A stretch of 34,569 nt of DNA from Acidimicrobiaceae bacterium (GCA_016845585.1 JAERSO010000021.1:1-34569); one strand, 5' to 3'; positions 7,190-15,200 are shown, counted from the stretch's first letter. Numbers and translations are program-made. Notes: generated from the sequence alone by a model not told the origin.

Positions 7190-8185
7190 TCAGGACTCGC
7201 GGAGCACCACGATCGTGTCGCCGACCGAGACCTCTTCGGGCACACATCGTTCCTGTGGTTGCCGCACGTCGTCGCGAATGATGGCGACGAGGGTGGCACC
7301 CGCCGGAACGGCCTCGGTCCCTGATGTCTTCGCGGCGAGTTCGACCAGCTCCAGGCCATGGCCTGCATCGAGGAGATCGTCGAACACGCGCACCGCTGCA
7401 GGGTTCACCGTCCCGAGGCCGAGCATGCGCCCCATCGCCGCCGTGGCATCGATCACCTCATCGGCGCCGCCCTGACGGAGCAGGTGCAGATTCTCCTGAT
7501 GGCGTCCGCCCACGGTTATGTGGGCGCTCGGTGTCATTTCCCGAACGGTCAGGGTGATCAACACCGAGGTGTCGTCGCGATTGGGCGACACGACGATGGC
7601 GGCGGCCTCCCGGACACCCGCCTGTTCGAGCGTTGCGGTCGTGCTTGCGTCCCCGATCACTCCGACGTAACCGTCACGGGTCGCCGCCTCGATGGCCTCC
7701 GTGAGCGTGTCGACCGCGACGATCGTGGATGGCTCGACACCACGAGACACGAGGTCGCGGGCCGCGGCCTGTCCGGTCGCCCCGAACCCGCAGATGACCG
7801 TGTGGTTCTTCACGTGCTGTCTCCAACGTTGCTTGGCGCGCAGGACGCGCGATTGTTCGGTCAGGACCTCGACGGTCGTCGAGACGACGAGGATCAGAAA
7901 CAGGACTCGTGCCGGGGTGATCAACAGGATCGCCGCGAACCGACTGCCGTCACTGACCGCGGAGATGTCGCCGTACCCGGTCGTCGTGACGGTGACCGAG
8001 GCGTAGTACACCGCATCGAGAAGACTGATGGGGTCGTCGTTGACGTCGATGTAGCCGTCACGGCCGATGAAGACGACCAGCGCGACGAAGACGATGAGCC
8101 CGGCCGCCAGGCTCACGCGACGCATGATGGCGGCGAGGGGCGCGACATCTCGATGTGGCAACCGGACGGTCGACAACTCGTTCAC
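7190..8185 (-). CDS. Potassium channel with RCK (TrkA-N/TrkA-C) regulatory domains
   Basis: A 331-residue two-helix potassium channel. The first membrane helix spans about residues 24-42, the pore loop carries the selectivity filter TTTGYGD (67-73), and the second helix spans about 84-104. A Rossmann-type RCK_N domain follows (VICGFGATGQAAARDL, 130-145), then an RCK_C domain (about 245-331) ending GDTIVVLRES. Four such subunits form a gated ring; ligand may be NAD, ATP or a divalent ion. The start codon is GTG 8185, seven bases after a TAGGAT hexamer. It converges with the small DUF gene, leaving 11 bases between the stops. No partner gene is evident. Confidence 0.92.
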   Translation of the reverse strand: MNELSTVRLPHRDVAPLAAIMRRVSLAAGLIVFVALVVFIGRDGYIDVNDDPISLLDAVYYASVTVTTTGYGDISAVSDGSRFAAILLITPARVLFLILVVSTTVEVLTEQSRVLRAKQRWRQHVKNHTVICGFGATGQAAARDLVSRGVEPSTIVAVDTLTEAIEAATRDGYVGVIGDASTTATLEQAGVREAAAIVVSPNRDDTSVLITLTVREMTPSAHITVGGRHQENLHLLRQGGADEVIDATAAMGRMLGLGTVNPAAVRVFDDLLDAGHGLELVELAAKTSGTEAVPAGATLVAIIRDDVRQPQERCVPEEVSVGDTIVVLRES

Positions 8186-8192
8186 CAGCGAG

Positions 8193-8198
8193 ATCCTA
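8193..8198 (-). promoter_or_regulatory. -10 element for the potassium channel gene, leaderless GTG start
   Basis: Minus-strand TAGGAT followed by seven bases and the GTG at 8185. Confidence 0.5.
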
Positions 8199-8218
8199 GG
8201 AGACCGGTTCGTGATCGG

Positions 8219-8965
8219 TCAGACGTCGTCGGGGGAGATCGGCGACTGTGCCGTCAGGCCGCCGTCGATCGTGAAGCAGCTCCCGCTGACGAAACCCGAC
8301 TCCGCAGACGCCAGATAGACGGCGAGTCCGGCAATGTCATCGGGTGTGCCCATCCGGCCACCCGGGTGACGGCGTTCGGCCGCGGCTCGAGCCGCCGCGG
8401 GGTCGTCGGCGAGTTCGAACGCGGCATCGGCCAACGCCGTGAGGATCCAGCCCGGGCTGATCGCGTTGCAGCGAATCCCGTCTCGCCCGTGATCGGTGGC
8501 GATCGCCCGGGTGAGGGCATGGACCGCGCCCTTGCTGGCGTTGTAGACGGCCATGCCATGGTCGGCGTTGTTGCCGGCGACGGATCCGATGTTGATGATC
8601 GCACCGCCGGATTCCTGCGCCTGCATCTGGCGGACGGCAGCCCGGCAGCAGTTGAAGACGCCGCGCACATTGACGTCCATCACGAGGTCGTAGTCCGCGT
8701 CGGTGGTGTCGGCGATCGACTTCTCGACCTGCACGCCGGCGTTGTTGACGATCACGTCGACGGTGCCCGCTGCGGCGATGAGGGCCTCACATGATGCGGC
8801 CGAGGCCACGTCGGTCTCGATCCAGCCGGCGCCTGCGACGTGTGACCGGCTTCGGCTCGCGGCGAAGACCGTGGCTCCCTCGGCGACGAACCGCCGAGCG
8901 ATCGCCTCGCCGATGCCGGAACTCGCGCCGGTGACGATCGTGGTCAGCCCATCGAGCCGCGCCAT
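8219..8965 (-). CDS. SDR-family NAD(P)-dependent oxidoreductase
   Basis: A 248-residue classical short-chain dehydrogenase. The cofactor motif TGASSGIG is at residues 12-19, NNAG at 74-77, and the catalytic Ser128, Tyr141 and Lys145 (YNASK) are present; the C-terminus GSCFTIDGGLTAQ is the usual end. ATG 8965 was chosen because the fold begins MARLDGLTTIVTGAS there; it lies one base past the stop of the upstream TetR gene, so the two form an operon. A substrate cannot be assigned from sequence; 3-oxoacyl-ACP-reductase-like and alcohol dehydrogenase activities are both common in this family. Confidence 0.92.
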   Translation of the reverse strand: MARLDGLTTIVTGASSGIGEAIARRFVAEGATVFAASRSRSHVAGAGWIETDVASAASCEALIAAAGTVDVIVNNAGVQVEKSIADTTDADYDLVMDVNVRGVFNCCRAAVRQMQAQESGGAIINIGSVAGNNADHGMAVYNASKGAVHALTRAIATDHGRDGIRCNAISPGWILTALADAAFELADDPAAARAAAERRHPGGRMGTPDDIAGLAVYLASAESGFVSGSCFTIDGGLTAQSPISPDDV

Positions 8966-8966
8966 G

Positions 8967-9536
8967 TCACTCGCCCAGGGCGATGGCTTCGCAGCGAGCG
9001 AGTCCACGCTCAAGCGAGACCGGGTTGCTCCACCGGGTCCAGTTGAGCCAGAGGCCGTTCTGGAAGGCGATCACATCGGTGGTGCGCTCGCGCACGGTGT
9101 CCTCGTCGAGTGACGGGTCGGCTCGGCGGATGGCGTCGCGGATCACCTCGGCGTGGCGCTCGTAGAGATCGAGTTCGGCGACGGCGACCTCGTCGTTGGT
9201 GCGGGCGACGGCCCAAATGGCCAGCAGAATCTCGTGGTGGTCGAGACCGCTGAACTCATCGTCGAAGAACGATCGCAGCGAGGCCTGAAGCCGGGCGCGA
9301 GGGTCGTCCCCCGCCGCCTCCATGTGGTCGGCGGTGACCTCCATGAGCCGATCGGCGGCGCGCTGGAAGGCCGCGACGACCATGTTCTCTTTGCCCTGGA
9401 AGTGGTAGCTGAGAAGCCCGAGCGAGACGTCGGCCTCCTCGGCGACGGCGCGCATGCTCGTCTCTTCGAGACCATCTCGCACGATGATCTGCATCGCCGC
9501 GTCGAGGATCTGTTCCTGGGTTTCCGTGAAGGCCAC
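8967..9536 (-). CDS. TetR-family regulator (BetI-like) of the SDR operon
   Basis: A 189-residue regulator with an N-terminal HTH (ETSMRAVAEEADVSLGLLSY, then HFQGKENMVVAAF) and a C-terminal TetR_C_6/BetI-like domain containing AFQNGLWLNWTRW. I place the start at GTG 9536 (VAFTETQEQILDAAM), where homology to TetR proteins begins; an ATG at 9611 in the same frame would add 25 low-quality residues overlapping the divergent nitroreductase gene. It lies directly upstream of the SDR gene with one base between, and 44 bases from the divergent nitroreductase start. It may control both directions (inference); the spacer holds GTGTTGCACAC, a short hyphenated dyad. Confidence 0.82.
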   Translation of the reverse strand: MAFTETQEQILDAAMQIIVRDGLEETSMRAVAEEADVSLGLLSYHFQGKENMVVAAFQRAADRLMEVTADHMEAAGDDPRARLQASLRSFFDDEFSGLDHHEILLAIWAVARTNDEVAVAELDLYERHAEVIRDAIRRADPSLDEDTVRERTTDVIAFQNGLWLNWTRWSNPVSLERGLARCEAIALGE

Positions 9537-9580
9537 GCCGATCAGTGTTGCACACGCCCCCGACGTGCCACCATGCGACG

Positions 9581-10318
9581 GTGCCTTCGAGCCACCTATA
9601 TGAGCATCCATACCCGCCGCCTGATCTCGCCGCGGCGTTCCCGTTCCGCGAACTCGAGTTCCGGCGCCGTCCCGAGGACGAGATGCGCCAGCGGGCCGAC
9701 GACTTCCACCGACTCATGTTCGAGCGACGCAGCCCACGCCTCTTCGCGCCGGACCCGGTGCCGCGCGATCTGATCGAGACCGCGATCGCCACGGCGGCGA
9801 CTGCGCCGTCGGGCGCGCACAAGCAGCCGTGGCGATTCGTGATGACGAAGGAACCCGAGGTGAAGCGTTTGATTCGCGAGGCGGCCGAAGAGGAGGAACG
9901 CGTCAACTATCTCGAGAACCGGATGAACGAGGAGTGGCAGGAGGCGCTCGCCCCGATCGGCACGGATCACCACAAGGAGTTTCTCGAAGTCGCTCCGTGG
10001 ATCGTGGTGCTGTTCGAGGAGCGCTACGAGGTGCGGCCAGACGGTCAGCGACGCAAGAACTACTACGTGAAGGAGTCGGTCGGGATCGCCGCGGGGATGT
10101 TCATCACCGCGCTGCACAACATGGGCCTCGCCACCCTCACCCACACCCCGAGTCCGATGGCCTTTCTCACGAAGGTGCTGGGCCGTCCCGAGAATGAGCG
10201 TCCGTTCGTCTTGTTCCCGGTCGGCTACCCGCTGCCGGGGGTTCAGGTCCCCGACTTCGATCGCAAACAGCTCGATGAGGTCCGGGTCGAGGTCACCGAG
10301 GTGTCGGCGTGTGATTGA
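9581..10318 (+). CDS. Nitroreductase-fold flavoprotein resembling iodotyrosine deiodinase
   Basis: A 245-residue FMN enzyme. The N-terminal half has RRSPRLFAPDPVPRDLIE and TAPSGAHKQPWRFV, the FMN-binding pattern of the iodotyrosine deiodinase (IYD) subgroup. The lid that grips halotyrosine in IYD uses Glu, Tyr and Lys; here E106, Y110 (EEEERVNYLENRM) and K132 (HHKEFLEVAPW) fall at matching spacing. SVGIAAGMFITALHNMGLATL and the end VLFPVGYP also fit. In known members the enzyme removes iodine, bromine or chlorine from halotyrosine with reduced flavin. GTG 9581 was chosen as start because a plausible protein begins there; another GTG at 9545 is in frame. The 3' end overlaps the convergent sulfatase by 26 bases. 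Confidence 0.8.
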   Translation: MPSSHLYEHPYPPPDLAAAFPFRELEFRRRPEDEMRQRADDFHRLMFERRSPRLFAPDPVPRDLIETAIATAATAPSGAHKQPWRFVMTKEPEVKRLIREAAEEEERVNYLENRMNEEWQEALAPIGTDHHKEFLEVAPWIVVLFEERYEVRPDGQRRKNYYVKESVGIAAGMFITALHNMGLATLTHTPSPMAFLTKVLGRPENERPFVLFPVGYPLPGVQVPDFDRKQLDEVRVEVTEVSACD

Positions 10319-11705
10319 ACCGCAGGTGATCACCGAGCCGATCGACGCCGCCCAGTTCCTCGATGAGGGCAGCCTGGCTGGCGAACGCCTGGGCGTTGGC
10401 CGCCTCCGGATCGATGATCTCGTGCATCGCTGCCAAACACTCCGCCCGCACGTCTGCATGATCGGCTGACGTGCCGAGGTCGACGATCTCGTCGGGATCT
10501 TCCGCGATGTCGTAGAGCTCGGCTTCGTAGCCGACATGGTGCACGTACTTCCAGGTCCCCACCTGCACCGCAAAGCTGCCGGTGATCGAACCGCCGTCGT
10601 GGTATTCGCTGAATCCGACCCGCTCCGTCCTGCCGTCGACGAGATCGAGCAGCGACGTCCCCGGGCCGTCGTCGACGTGTGACGGGTCCATCACGGCGCA
10701 GACGGTGGGATGGATGTCGACCTGATTGACCGGCGTCGCGACCTTGTGCCCTGCAGGAACACCCGGGCCGGCGAGGATCATCGGCACGTGCACCGAGTCC
10801 TCGTACATGTACGACTTCGCCCACAACCCACGATTGCCGTGAAGGTCCCCGTGGTCCGAGGTGTAGATCACCAGCGTGTCGTCGGTGGCCCCGGCGTCGT
10901 CGAGTGCGGTCAGGATTCGCCCGACATTGTGGTCGAGCCATGTGCACAGCCCGAAGTAGGCGCGGCGAGCGAGGTCGGCGGTGCCGGCATCCATCGTCTT
11001 GTGGTAGCCGTAGAACTCGGCCATCGCGGCGACGGCCGGGTGGCTGATCTCCTGCGCCGGAATGTCGGGTGCGATCCCGGGTGCGGCGGCGGGTAGGTCG
11101 GCGTACGGCGCGAAGTACTCCTCCTCGACGGTGAGGGGGAAGTGGGGAGCGACGAGCGAGATGAAGACGGCGAACGGCCGGTCACCTCCGGCATTCTCAC
11201 GCAGCCACTCGACGGTCCGGTCGGTGATGCGCTGGTCGTACTCGGTGTAGGAACTCGGCCCCACCCCGGCTTCGGCCCCGAGTTCGGCCGCCTCGGGATA
11301 GGGCGGAAGTGGATCGCGGACCAGCCCCTGCACCCAGCCGACGCCACCGGCGACGTGCATGGGAAGCAGCGACTCCGTGAACCCGAAGTCATCATCGGCG
11401 GATCGGAAGTGGAGCTTGCCGATCGAGACCGAGTGGGCCCCGGCGTCGCGGGCGACGCTTGCCCAGCCCGGGACGTCGCCCGTATAGGGCTGGGCGCTGT
11501 CCCAGGCCCCGAGCTGATGGACCCAGCGGCCGGTGGCGAGTGCGGCGCGCGTTGGGACGCAGATCGGTGATGCGGCCCACGCTCGCTCGAACATCGTGCC
11601 GCGGGTGGCGAGTGCGTCGAGGTTCGGCGTCTGTACGACGGGGTGGCCGGCGGCGCCGAGGCAGCGGAAGCTGTGTTCGTCCGAGCAGATGACGAGAACG
11701 TTCAT
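10293..11705 (-). CDS. Type I sulfatase (formylglycine-dependent)
   Basis: A 470-residue sulfatase-family hydrolase. The N-terminus MNVLVICSDEHSFRCLG holds metal ligands, and ICVPTRAALATGR (Cys49) is the C-x-P-S/T-R signature in which the cysteine is matured to formylglycine by a separate enzyme. VIYTSDHGDLHGNRGLWAK supplies the later metal and sulfate ligands. The N-terminus has no signal peptide, so it acts in the cytoplasm, as choline sulfatases and related enzymes do. The substrate is not certain; a choline-sulfate-like or other alkyl sulfate ester would suit the osmolyte genes nearby, but phosphonate monoesters are also possible. It is transcribed divergently from the DddP-like gene with 64 bases between the starts. 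Confidence 0.85.
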   Translation of the reverse strand: MNVLVICSDEHSFRCLGAAGHPVVQTPNLDALATRGTMFERAWAASPICVPTRAALATGRWVHQLGAWDSAQPYTGDVPGWASVARDAGAHSVSIGKLHFRSADDDFGFTESLLPMHVAGGVGWVQGLVRDPLPPYPEAAELGAEAGVGPSSYTEYDQRITDRTVEWLRENAGGDRPFAVFISLVAPHFPLTVEEEYFAPYADLPAAAPGIAPDIPAQEISHPAVAAMAEFYGYHKTMDAGTADLARRAYFGLCTWLDHNVGRILTALDDAGATDDTLVIYTSDHGDLHGNRGLWAKSYMYEDSVHVPMILAGPGVPAGHKVATPVNQVDIHPTVCAVMDPSHVDDGPGTSLLDLVDGRTERVGFSEYHDGGSITGSFAVQVGTWKYVHHVGYEAELYDIAEDPDEIVDLGTSADHADVRAECLAAMHEIIDPEAANAQAFASQAALIEELGGVDRLGDHLRFNHTPTPR

Positions 11706-11769
11706 TGGGGGGACCCTACGTTGTCGTCCGATACTGGACGAACGTTCAGGTCGCTCCTAGTCTGCGCGA
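11706..11769. promoter_or_regulatory. Divergent promoter region between sulfatase and dddP-like gene
   Basis: Plus strand: TGGACG (11735-11740) and TAGTCT (11758-11763) are 17 bases apart, with the hexamer six bases before ATG 11770. Minus strand: TAGGGT (11713-11718) lies seven bases before ATG 11705. Two dyads overlap the plus -35: TCGTCC-N6-GGACGA (11724-11741) and GAACGTTC (11740-11747). They are candidate operator sites able to affect both genes; no regulator gene is adjacent. Confidence 0.55.
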
Positions 11770-12960
11770 ATGTCCGAGCGTCCGGCGGTCCTTCCCGCCC
11801 CGGAATTCGATCTCAACGCCATGCGCCAGGGACGCCTGGCGAATCTGCGGGCCACGATGGTGGCCGATGGTCTCGACCTGGTCGTCCTGAGCAATCCGCT
11901 CAGCATTCGCTACGCCACCGACTATCGGGGATACGCCGCGTTCCAGGCCCACATCCCCACCACCTATGCCCTGATCGCAGTCGACGGGCCCGTCGTCGTC
12001 CACGGCTCCTATGCCGACGATCTCGGCCTGATCGACATCTCCTTGCCGGCCAATTCGGTGACGACGTTCGACTCGGGCCTCGATCTGTCGAATGCCGCCG
12101 ATCGCCAGGTCGCCGACGTCCTGCGTTTTCGCGACGAGCTCGGACTCGGCATCTCGGCATCCATCGGCGTGGAGCGGGCCACCCCGTCGCTGCACCGCGC
12201 GTACACCGACGAAGGCATCACCCTCCTCGACGCCGAACCCACCATCGAGCTCGCCCGCAGCCGCAAGAGCGAACTGGAGATGGTGGCCCTACGACACTCG
12301 ATCGACGTGGCCGAGTACGGCATGCGCCAGATGGAGGACGCGCTCGAGCCAGGCATCACCGAGAACCAGCTGTGGGCTGTCCTGCACGCCACCAACATCG
12401 CCCACAACGGCGATTGGATCGATGGTCGCATGCTCGCCTCGGGGCCCCGATCCAACCCGTGGTACCAGGAGGCGAGCGGTCGGGTGATCGAGGCAGGTGA
12501 CGTCGTGCCGTTCGACTCCGACATGATCGGCCCGTTCGGCTACTGCGCCGACATCTCCCGCACCTTCCTGTGCGGCGAAAAGCCTCCGACCGCCGAGCAG
12601 CTCGATCTCTACAAGCGGTCCCTCGACGAGGTGCAGCACAACACCGAGCTCCTACGGGTCGGTGCCTCCTTCGCCGAGCTCTCGCACTCGGTGATGCGCC
12701 AGCCGGAAGAGATCAACGTGAACCGCTACGCCTGCGCCTTCCACGGCGTGGGCCTCTCCGACGAGTACCCGAAGATCCCCTACACCGACGACTGGGACCG
12801 GATCGGCTACGACGGCGAGATCGAGGACGGCCTCGTGCTGTCGGTGGAGAGTTACGTCGGGCCATTCGGCGGTTCCGTCGGTGTCAAGCTGGAGCAGATG
12901 GTGCAGGTCACCGAGGCCGGCGTCGTGCCGCTCTCGACCTATCCGCTCTGGGATCTCTAG
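11770..12960 (+). CDS. dddP: M24/creatinase-fold metalloenzyme, DddP-like (candidate DMSP lyase)
   Basis: A 396-residue protein of the M24 (creatinase/prolidase) fold: an N-terminal creatinase domain (about 20-160) and a C-terminal pita-bread domain. The metal ligands follow the unusual DddP pattern rather than the common M24 one: D249, D251, D261 (VPFDSDMIGPFGYCADISRT), H325 (FHGVGLSDEYP), E360 and E375. As I remember the crystallised DddP ligands (295, 297, 307, 371, 406, 421), all six fit with one constant offset of 46, and D331 fits the proposed catalytic Asp377. The stretches VWAVLHATNI and MLASGPRSNPWYQE are also DddP-like. DddP cleaves dimethylsulfoniopropionate to dimethyl sulfide and acrylate. 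The N-terminus is about 45 residues shorter than in roseobacter DddP. The EamA gene starts immediately after the stop. Confidence 0.68.
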   Translation: MSERPAVLPAPEFDLNAMRQGRLANLRATMVADGLDLVVLSNPLSIRYATDYRGYAAFQAHIPTTYALIAVDGPVVVHGSYADDLGLIDISLPANSVTTFDSGLDLSNAADRQVADVLRFRDELGLGISASIGVERATPSLHRAYTDEGITLLDAEPTIELARSRKSELEMVALRHSIDVAEYGMRQMEDALEPGITENQLWAVLHATNIAHNGDWIDGRMLASGPRSNPWYQEASGRVIEAGDVVPFDSDMIGPFGYCADISRTFLCGEKPPTAEQLDLYKRSLDEVQHNTELLRVGASFAELSHSVMRQPEEINVNRYACAFHGVGLSDEYPKIPYTDDWDRIGYDGEIEDGLVLSVESYVGPFGGSVGVKLEQMVQVTEAGVVPLSTYPLWDL

Positions 12961-13881
12961 GTGGCGCCGGTCAGGATCACCCCACGGATCGCCACGGCCG
13001 GCATCATCATCGTTTCGCTCATGATGGGCACGGTGCCCGTATTCGCACGCGAGCTGACCGACGGGGGCATGGCTCCGGTGGCGGTCGTGTTCTACCGCAA
13101 CATCGCCGGGCTCTTCGTTCTCGGTGCGTTCCTCCGGGTCACCAAGGAGAAACGCCGCGCGCTCGTCTGGGGCCTCGCGATGGGCGCGGCGATGGGTCTG
13201 GGCTGGACGAGCTATGTCGAGGCCCTCGAGGTGGTGCCGGTGGCCACCGCCGGCGTGCTGTACATGAGCTACCCGATCTTCGCCATCTTGTTCGCCTGGA
13301 TCCTCTTTCAGGACACGCCGCACACCCGGGCCCTCTGGGGCGCGCTCGTGGTGGTCGGCGCGGCTGCGCTCGCGCTCGGTCCGGAGCTCGATGGCGAGCA
13401 CACGACGAAGCTCCTCGTCATGATCGCGGCCCCGGCGAGTTTCGGATTCGCGGTCGCCGTGGTGACCAGCCGCCTCGGCAGCCTGAAGACCTCAGAGCGG
13501 GTGATCGCTCTGTCGGTCGGTTCGGCCGTTGCACTGAGCCCACTGATACTGAGCTTGCCGAGAGAAGAGTCGATCCCGTCGGACTCGCGAACCTGGCTCC
13601 TGGTTGCGGGTATCGGCGTATCCACCGGTGTGGTGCCGCAGCTGATCTACTCCCTCGTCGCGCCGTCGGTCGGCGCGGCACGGGCCGCGCTCGCCGGCAC
13701 CATCGAACTCCCGACGATGTTCGTCGTGGGCTGGCTCGTGTTCGATGAACCGTTCACCGCGGCCCGCGTCGTCGCCGGACTCCTGGTGATCGGGGTGATC
13801 GTCATCGTGCCCTCCCGGCCTTCTCCGGCGACGGTGACGGCTCGCCGTCGTCGGCGGTTGATGCCGGGTCGGTTCCACTGA
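12961..13881 (+). CDS. EamA/DMT-family transporter
   Basis: A 306-residue membrane protein with ten predicted hydrophobic helices in two EamA repeats (about 10-150 and 160-285), the layout of drug/metabolite transporters. It starts at GTG 12961, the very next base after the stop of the DddP-like gene, so the two are one transcript and probably one function. Family members export amino acids, metabolites or cysteine-pathway compounds; here movement of DMSP, acrylate or a related compound is conceivable but unproven. The C-terminal tail is arginine-rich (ARRRRRLMPGRFH) and cytoplasmic. Confidence 0.87.
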   Translation: MAPVRITPRIATAGIIIVSLMMGTVPVFARELTDGGMAPVAVVFYRNIAGLFVLGAFLRVTKEKRRALVWGLAMGAAMGLGWTSYVEALEVVPVATAGVLYMSYPIFAILFAWILFQDTPHTRALWGALVVVGAAALALGPELDGEHTTKLLVMIAAPASFGFAVAVVTSRLGSLKTSERVIALSVGSAVALSPLILSLPREESIPSDSRTWLLVAGIGVSTGVVPQLIYSLVAPSVGAARAALAGTIELPTMFVVGWLVFDEPFTAARVVAGLLVIGVIVIVPSRPSPATVTARRRRRLMPGRFH

Positions 13882-13893
13882 CGGACGCTGCAG

Positions 13894-13953
13894 TACGATC
13901 CGTCCATGAAGGGTGGCGCTGGTGGCGAACGACAATGCAACCGTTGGGTGTGA
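13894..13953 (+). promoter_or_regulatory. -10 element with a possible 15-residue leaderless leader ORF
   Basis: TACGAT (13894-13899) lies six bases before an ATG at 13906, the same geometry as other leaderless starts here. That ATG opens only a 15-codon frame (MKGGAGGERQCNRWV, stop 13951-13953) that overlaps the start of the cysteine-rich membrane protein in another frame. It may be a translated leader with one cysteine codon, or the true gene start followed by a frameshift. Confidence 0.35.
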
Positions 13954-14596
13954 TCACTGTCCGAGTCCGGCCGAGTGCGGTTGCCCGACATCGGTGGAGG
14001 TGTGCCCCAGTGGGGCGTGTGCGTGCGGACCCCGGTGTCCGTGTCGGCAACGACGGCCGCGCTGTCGCCTTCGGCGCTGTTTCGCCTGGCCGTGGCGATT
14101 CCTGGCATGCCCGTACTGGTGGTGGCTGCTGCTCTTCGTCGGCGCGATCCCGCTCATCGTGGCACTGTTCGACGGCGACGCCGTCATCGACTTCCCCTGG
14201 TTCTGGATCCTCCTTCTCCTCCTCGCCTTCTTCGCCCTGATCGGTGTCGGGATCCCGGTCGCACGGCTCGTGAAGGCGGCTGAGCCTCCAGATCCGCCGG
14301 TCGGTTGCCTCCCGGTGAGCGGTTGGCTGGGAATGATGGTGCTGGCGCTCCTGTTCCTTCTTGTCGGGATCGGCTGGCTTCTGGGCGATGCTCAGACCGG
14401 CGGTGCGCGGTGGACGCTCCTTCCGCTCGCGATCGCCGTCCTGGTAGGCGGGCTCGGTGCGTGGATCCTGCGCCCGGCGGCTCCGGGTCGCGGTGTGGTC
14501 GACGTCCGCTGGTTGCTGGCGTCGGCTGCGACCCTTCTGCTCGTGCTCATCGCCCTCATCGGCACGATCGTGTGGTTCGTCGGTGGTCGAGGCTGA
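13922..14596 (+). CDS. Cysteine-rich multi-spanning membrane protein, unknown function
   Basis: A 224-residue protein not recognised by family. Residues about 8-54 are strikingly rich in cysteine (CDHCPSPAECGCP, then CACGPRCPC and further single cysteines), spaced like a metal- or cluster-binding or disulfide-rich segment; this is followed by an arginine patch and about five hydrophobic helices ending at IGTIVWFVGGRG. GTG 13922 was preferred because AAGGG lies about eight bases before it; GTG 13913 in the same frame is an alternative. Its end overlaps the next gene by 14 bases in a different frame, and that next protein looks like an extracytoplasmic tail, so the two may once have been one membrane-anchored protein. 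Confidence 0.65.
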   Translation: MANDNATVGCDHCPSPAECGCPTSVEVCPSGACACGPRCPCRQRRPRCRLRRCFAWPWRFLACPYWWWLLLFVGAIPLIVALFDGDAVIDFPWFWILLLLLAFFALIGVGIPVARLVKAAEPPDPPVGCLPVSGWLGMMVLALLFLLVGIGWLLGDAQTGGARWTLLPLAIAVLVGGLGAWILRPAAPGRGVVDVRWLLASAATLLLVLIALIGTIVWFVGGRG

Positions 14597-15200
14597 GCCC
14601 GAGCCGGAGTCGGATCCGGTGGTCGAGTCGTTGCTGACCGGTCTCGAGGATCTTCTCTCCTCGTATTGTCCCGTGGGGATGGCCAACCCCGCGGATTCTG
14701 TTGTCCCGTCCGATGATCCACCGAGGGCCACCGGCCCTGAGGTCGGCTCCGACCCGGGTCGAGTCGAGAATGCACCTGATGCAGTCGAGATCGAACGGCT
14801 GCAGTTCGCGTCGGGAGGCTGCGGCGACCAGTCCAAGGTGATCGTGGTGGCGTCGTTGGCAGGATCCCCGGCCACGGTTCAGCTCTCGCCTGTCATTGAT
14901 CTCCCAGGCGTCGAGGGTCACGTTGCCGACCCGGCCGCCCCGGGCGGGATCGGACAACGGTCCGGGTGGAACGAGTTCATCTCCTACGACGGGACCGGAA
15001 TCTTTCAATCCGATCACAACTTCGCCCGGCTCCCGACCACCGCCGAGGCGCTGGTGCACGACAATGTGGTCGTCTTCGTGCTCGATCGACCCGCCGATGT
15101 CTCGGTCTTCACCGTCACCGTCCAGAGCTTCTTTCGCCCGGAAGACACCGCCGAATCGCCGACGATCTGGAACACACTCACTCGGGAGTGCGTGCGGTGA
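14583..15200 (+). CDS. Hypothetical protein, probable extracytoplasmic domain of the preceding gene
   Basis: About 205 residues from GTG 14583 (the first start not deep inside the upstream membrane protein). It begins with an acidic linker (EAEPEPESDPVVESLL), has two separated cysteines (SYCPVG and SGGCGD) and a beta-rich body (QLSPVIDLPG, ALVHDNVVVFVLDRPADVSVFTVTVQSFF). There is no signal peptide or membrane segment of its own. Acidic linker directly after the upstream final helix is what one expects of a single anchored protein, so a +1 frameshift between the two is possible. The stop overlaps the next start by four bases (GTGA). Confidence 0.6.
   Translation: MVEAEPEPESDPVVESLLTGLEDLLSSYCPVGMANPADSVVPSDDPPRATGPEVGSDPGRVENAPDAVEIERLQFASGGCGDQSKVIVVASLAGSPATVQLSPVIDLPGVEGHVADPAAPGGIGQRSGWNEFISYDGTGIFQSDHNFARLPTTAEALVHDNVVVFVLDRPADVSVFTVTVQSFFRPEDTAESPTIWNTLTRECVR

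Noticed and set aside
7358..8794. Plus-strand frame spanning the channel and SDR genes
   Set aside because: Crosses two well-supported minus-strand genes; sequence is low in hydrophobic order and without motif.
14966..15196. 5' extension of the DAO oxidoreductase
   Set aside because: The added residues are the shifted frame of the previous gene; the flavin motif begins right after GTG 15197, which overlaps the preceding stop.
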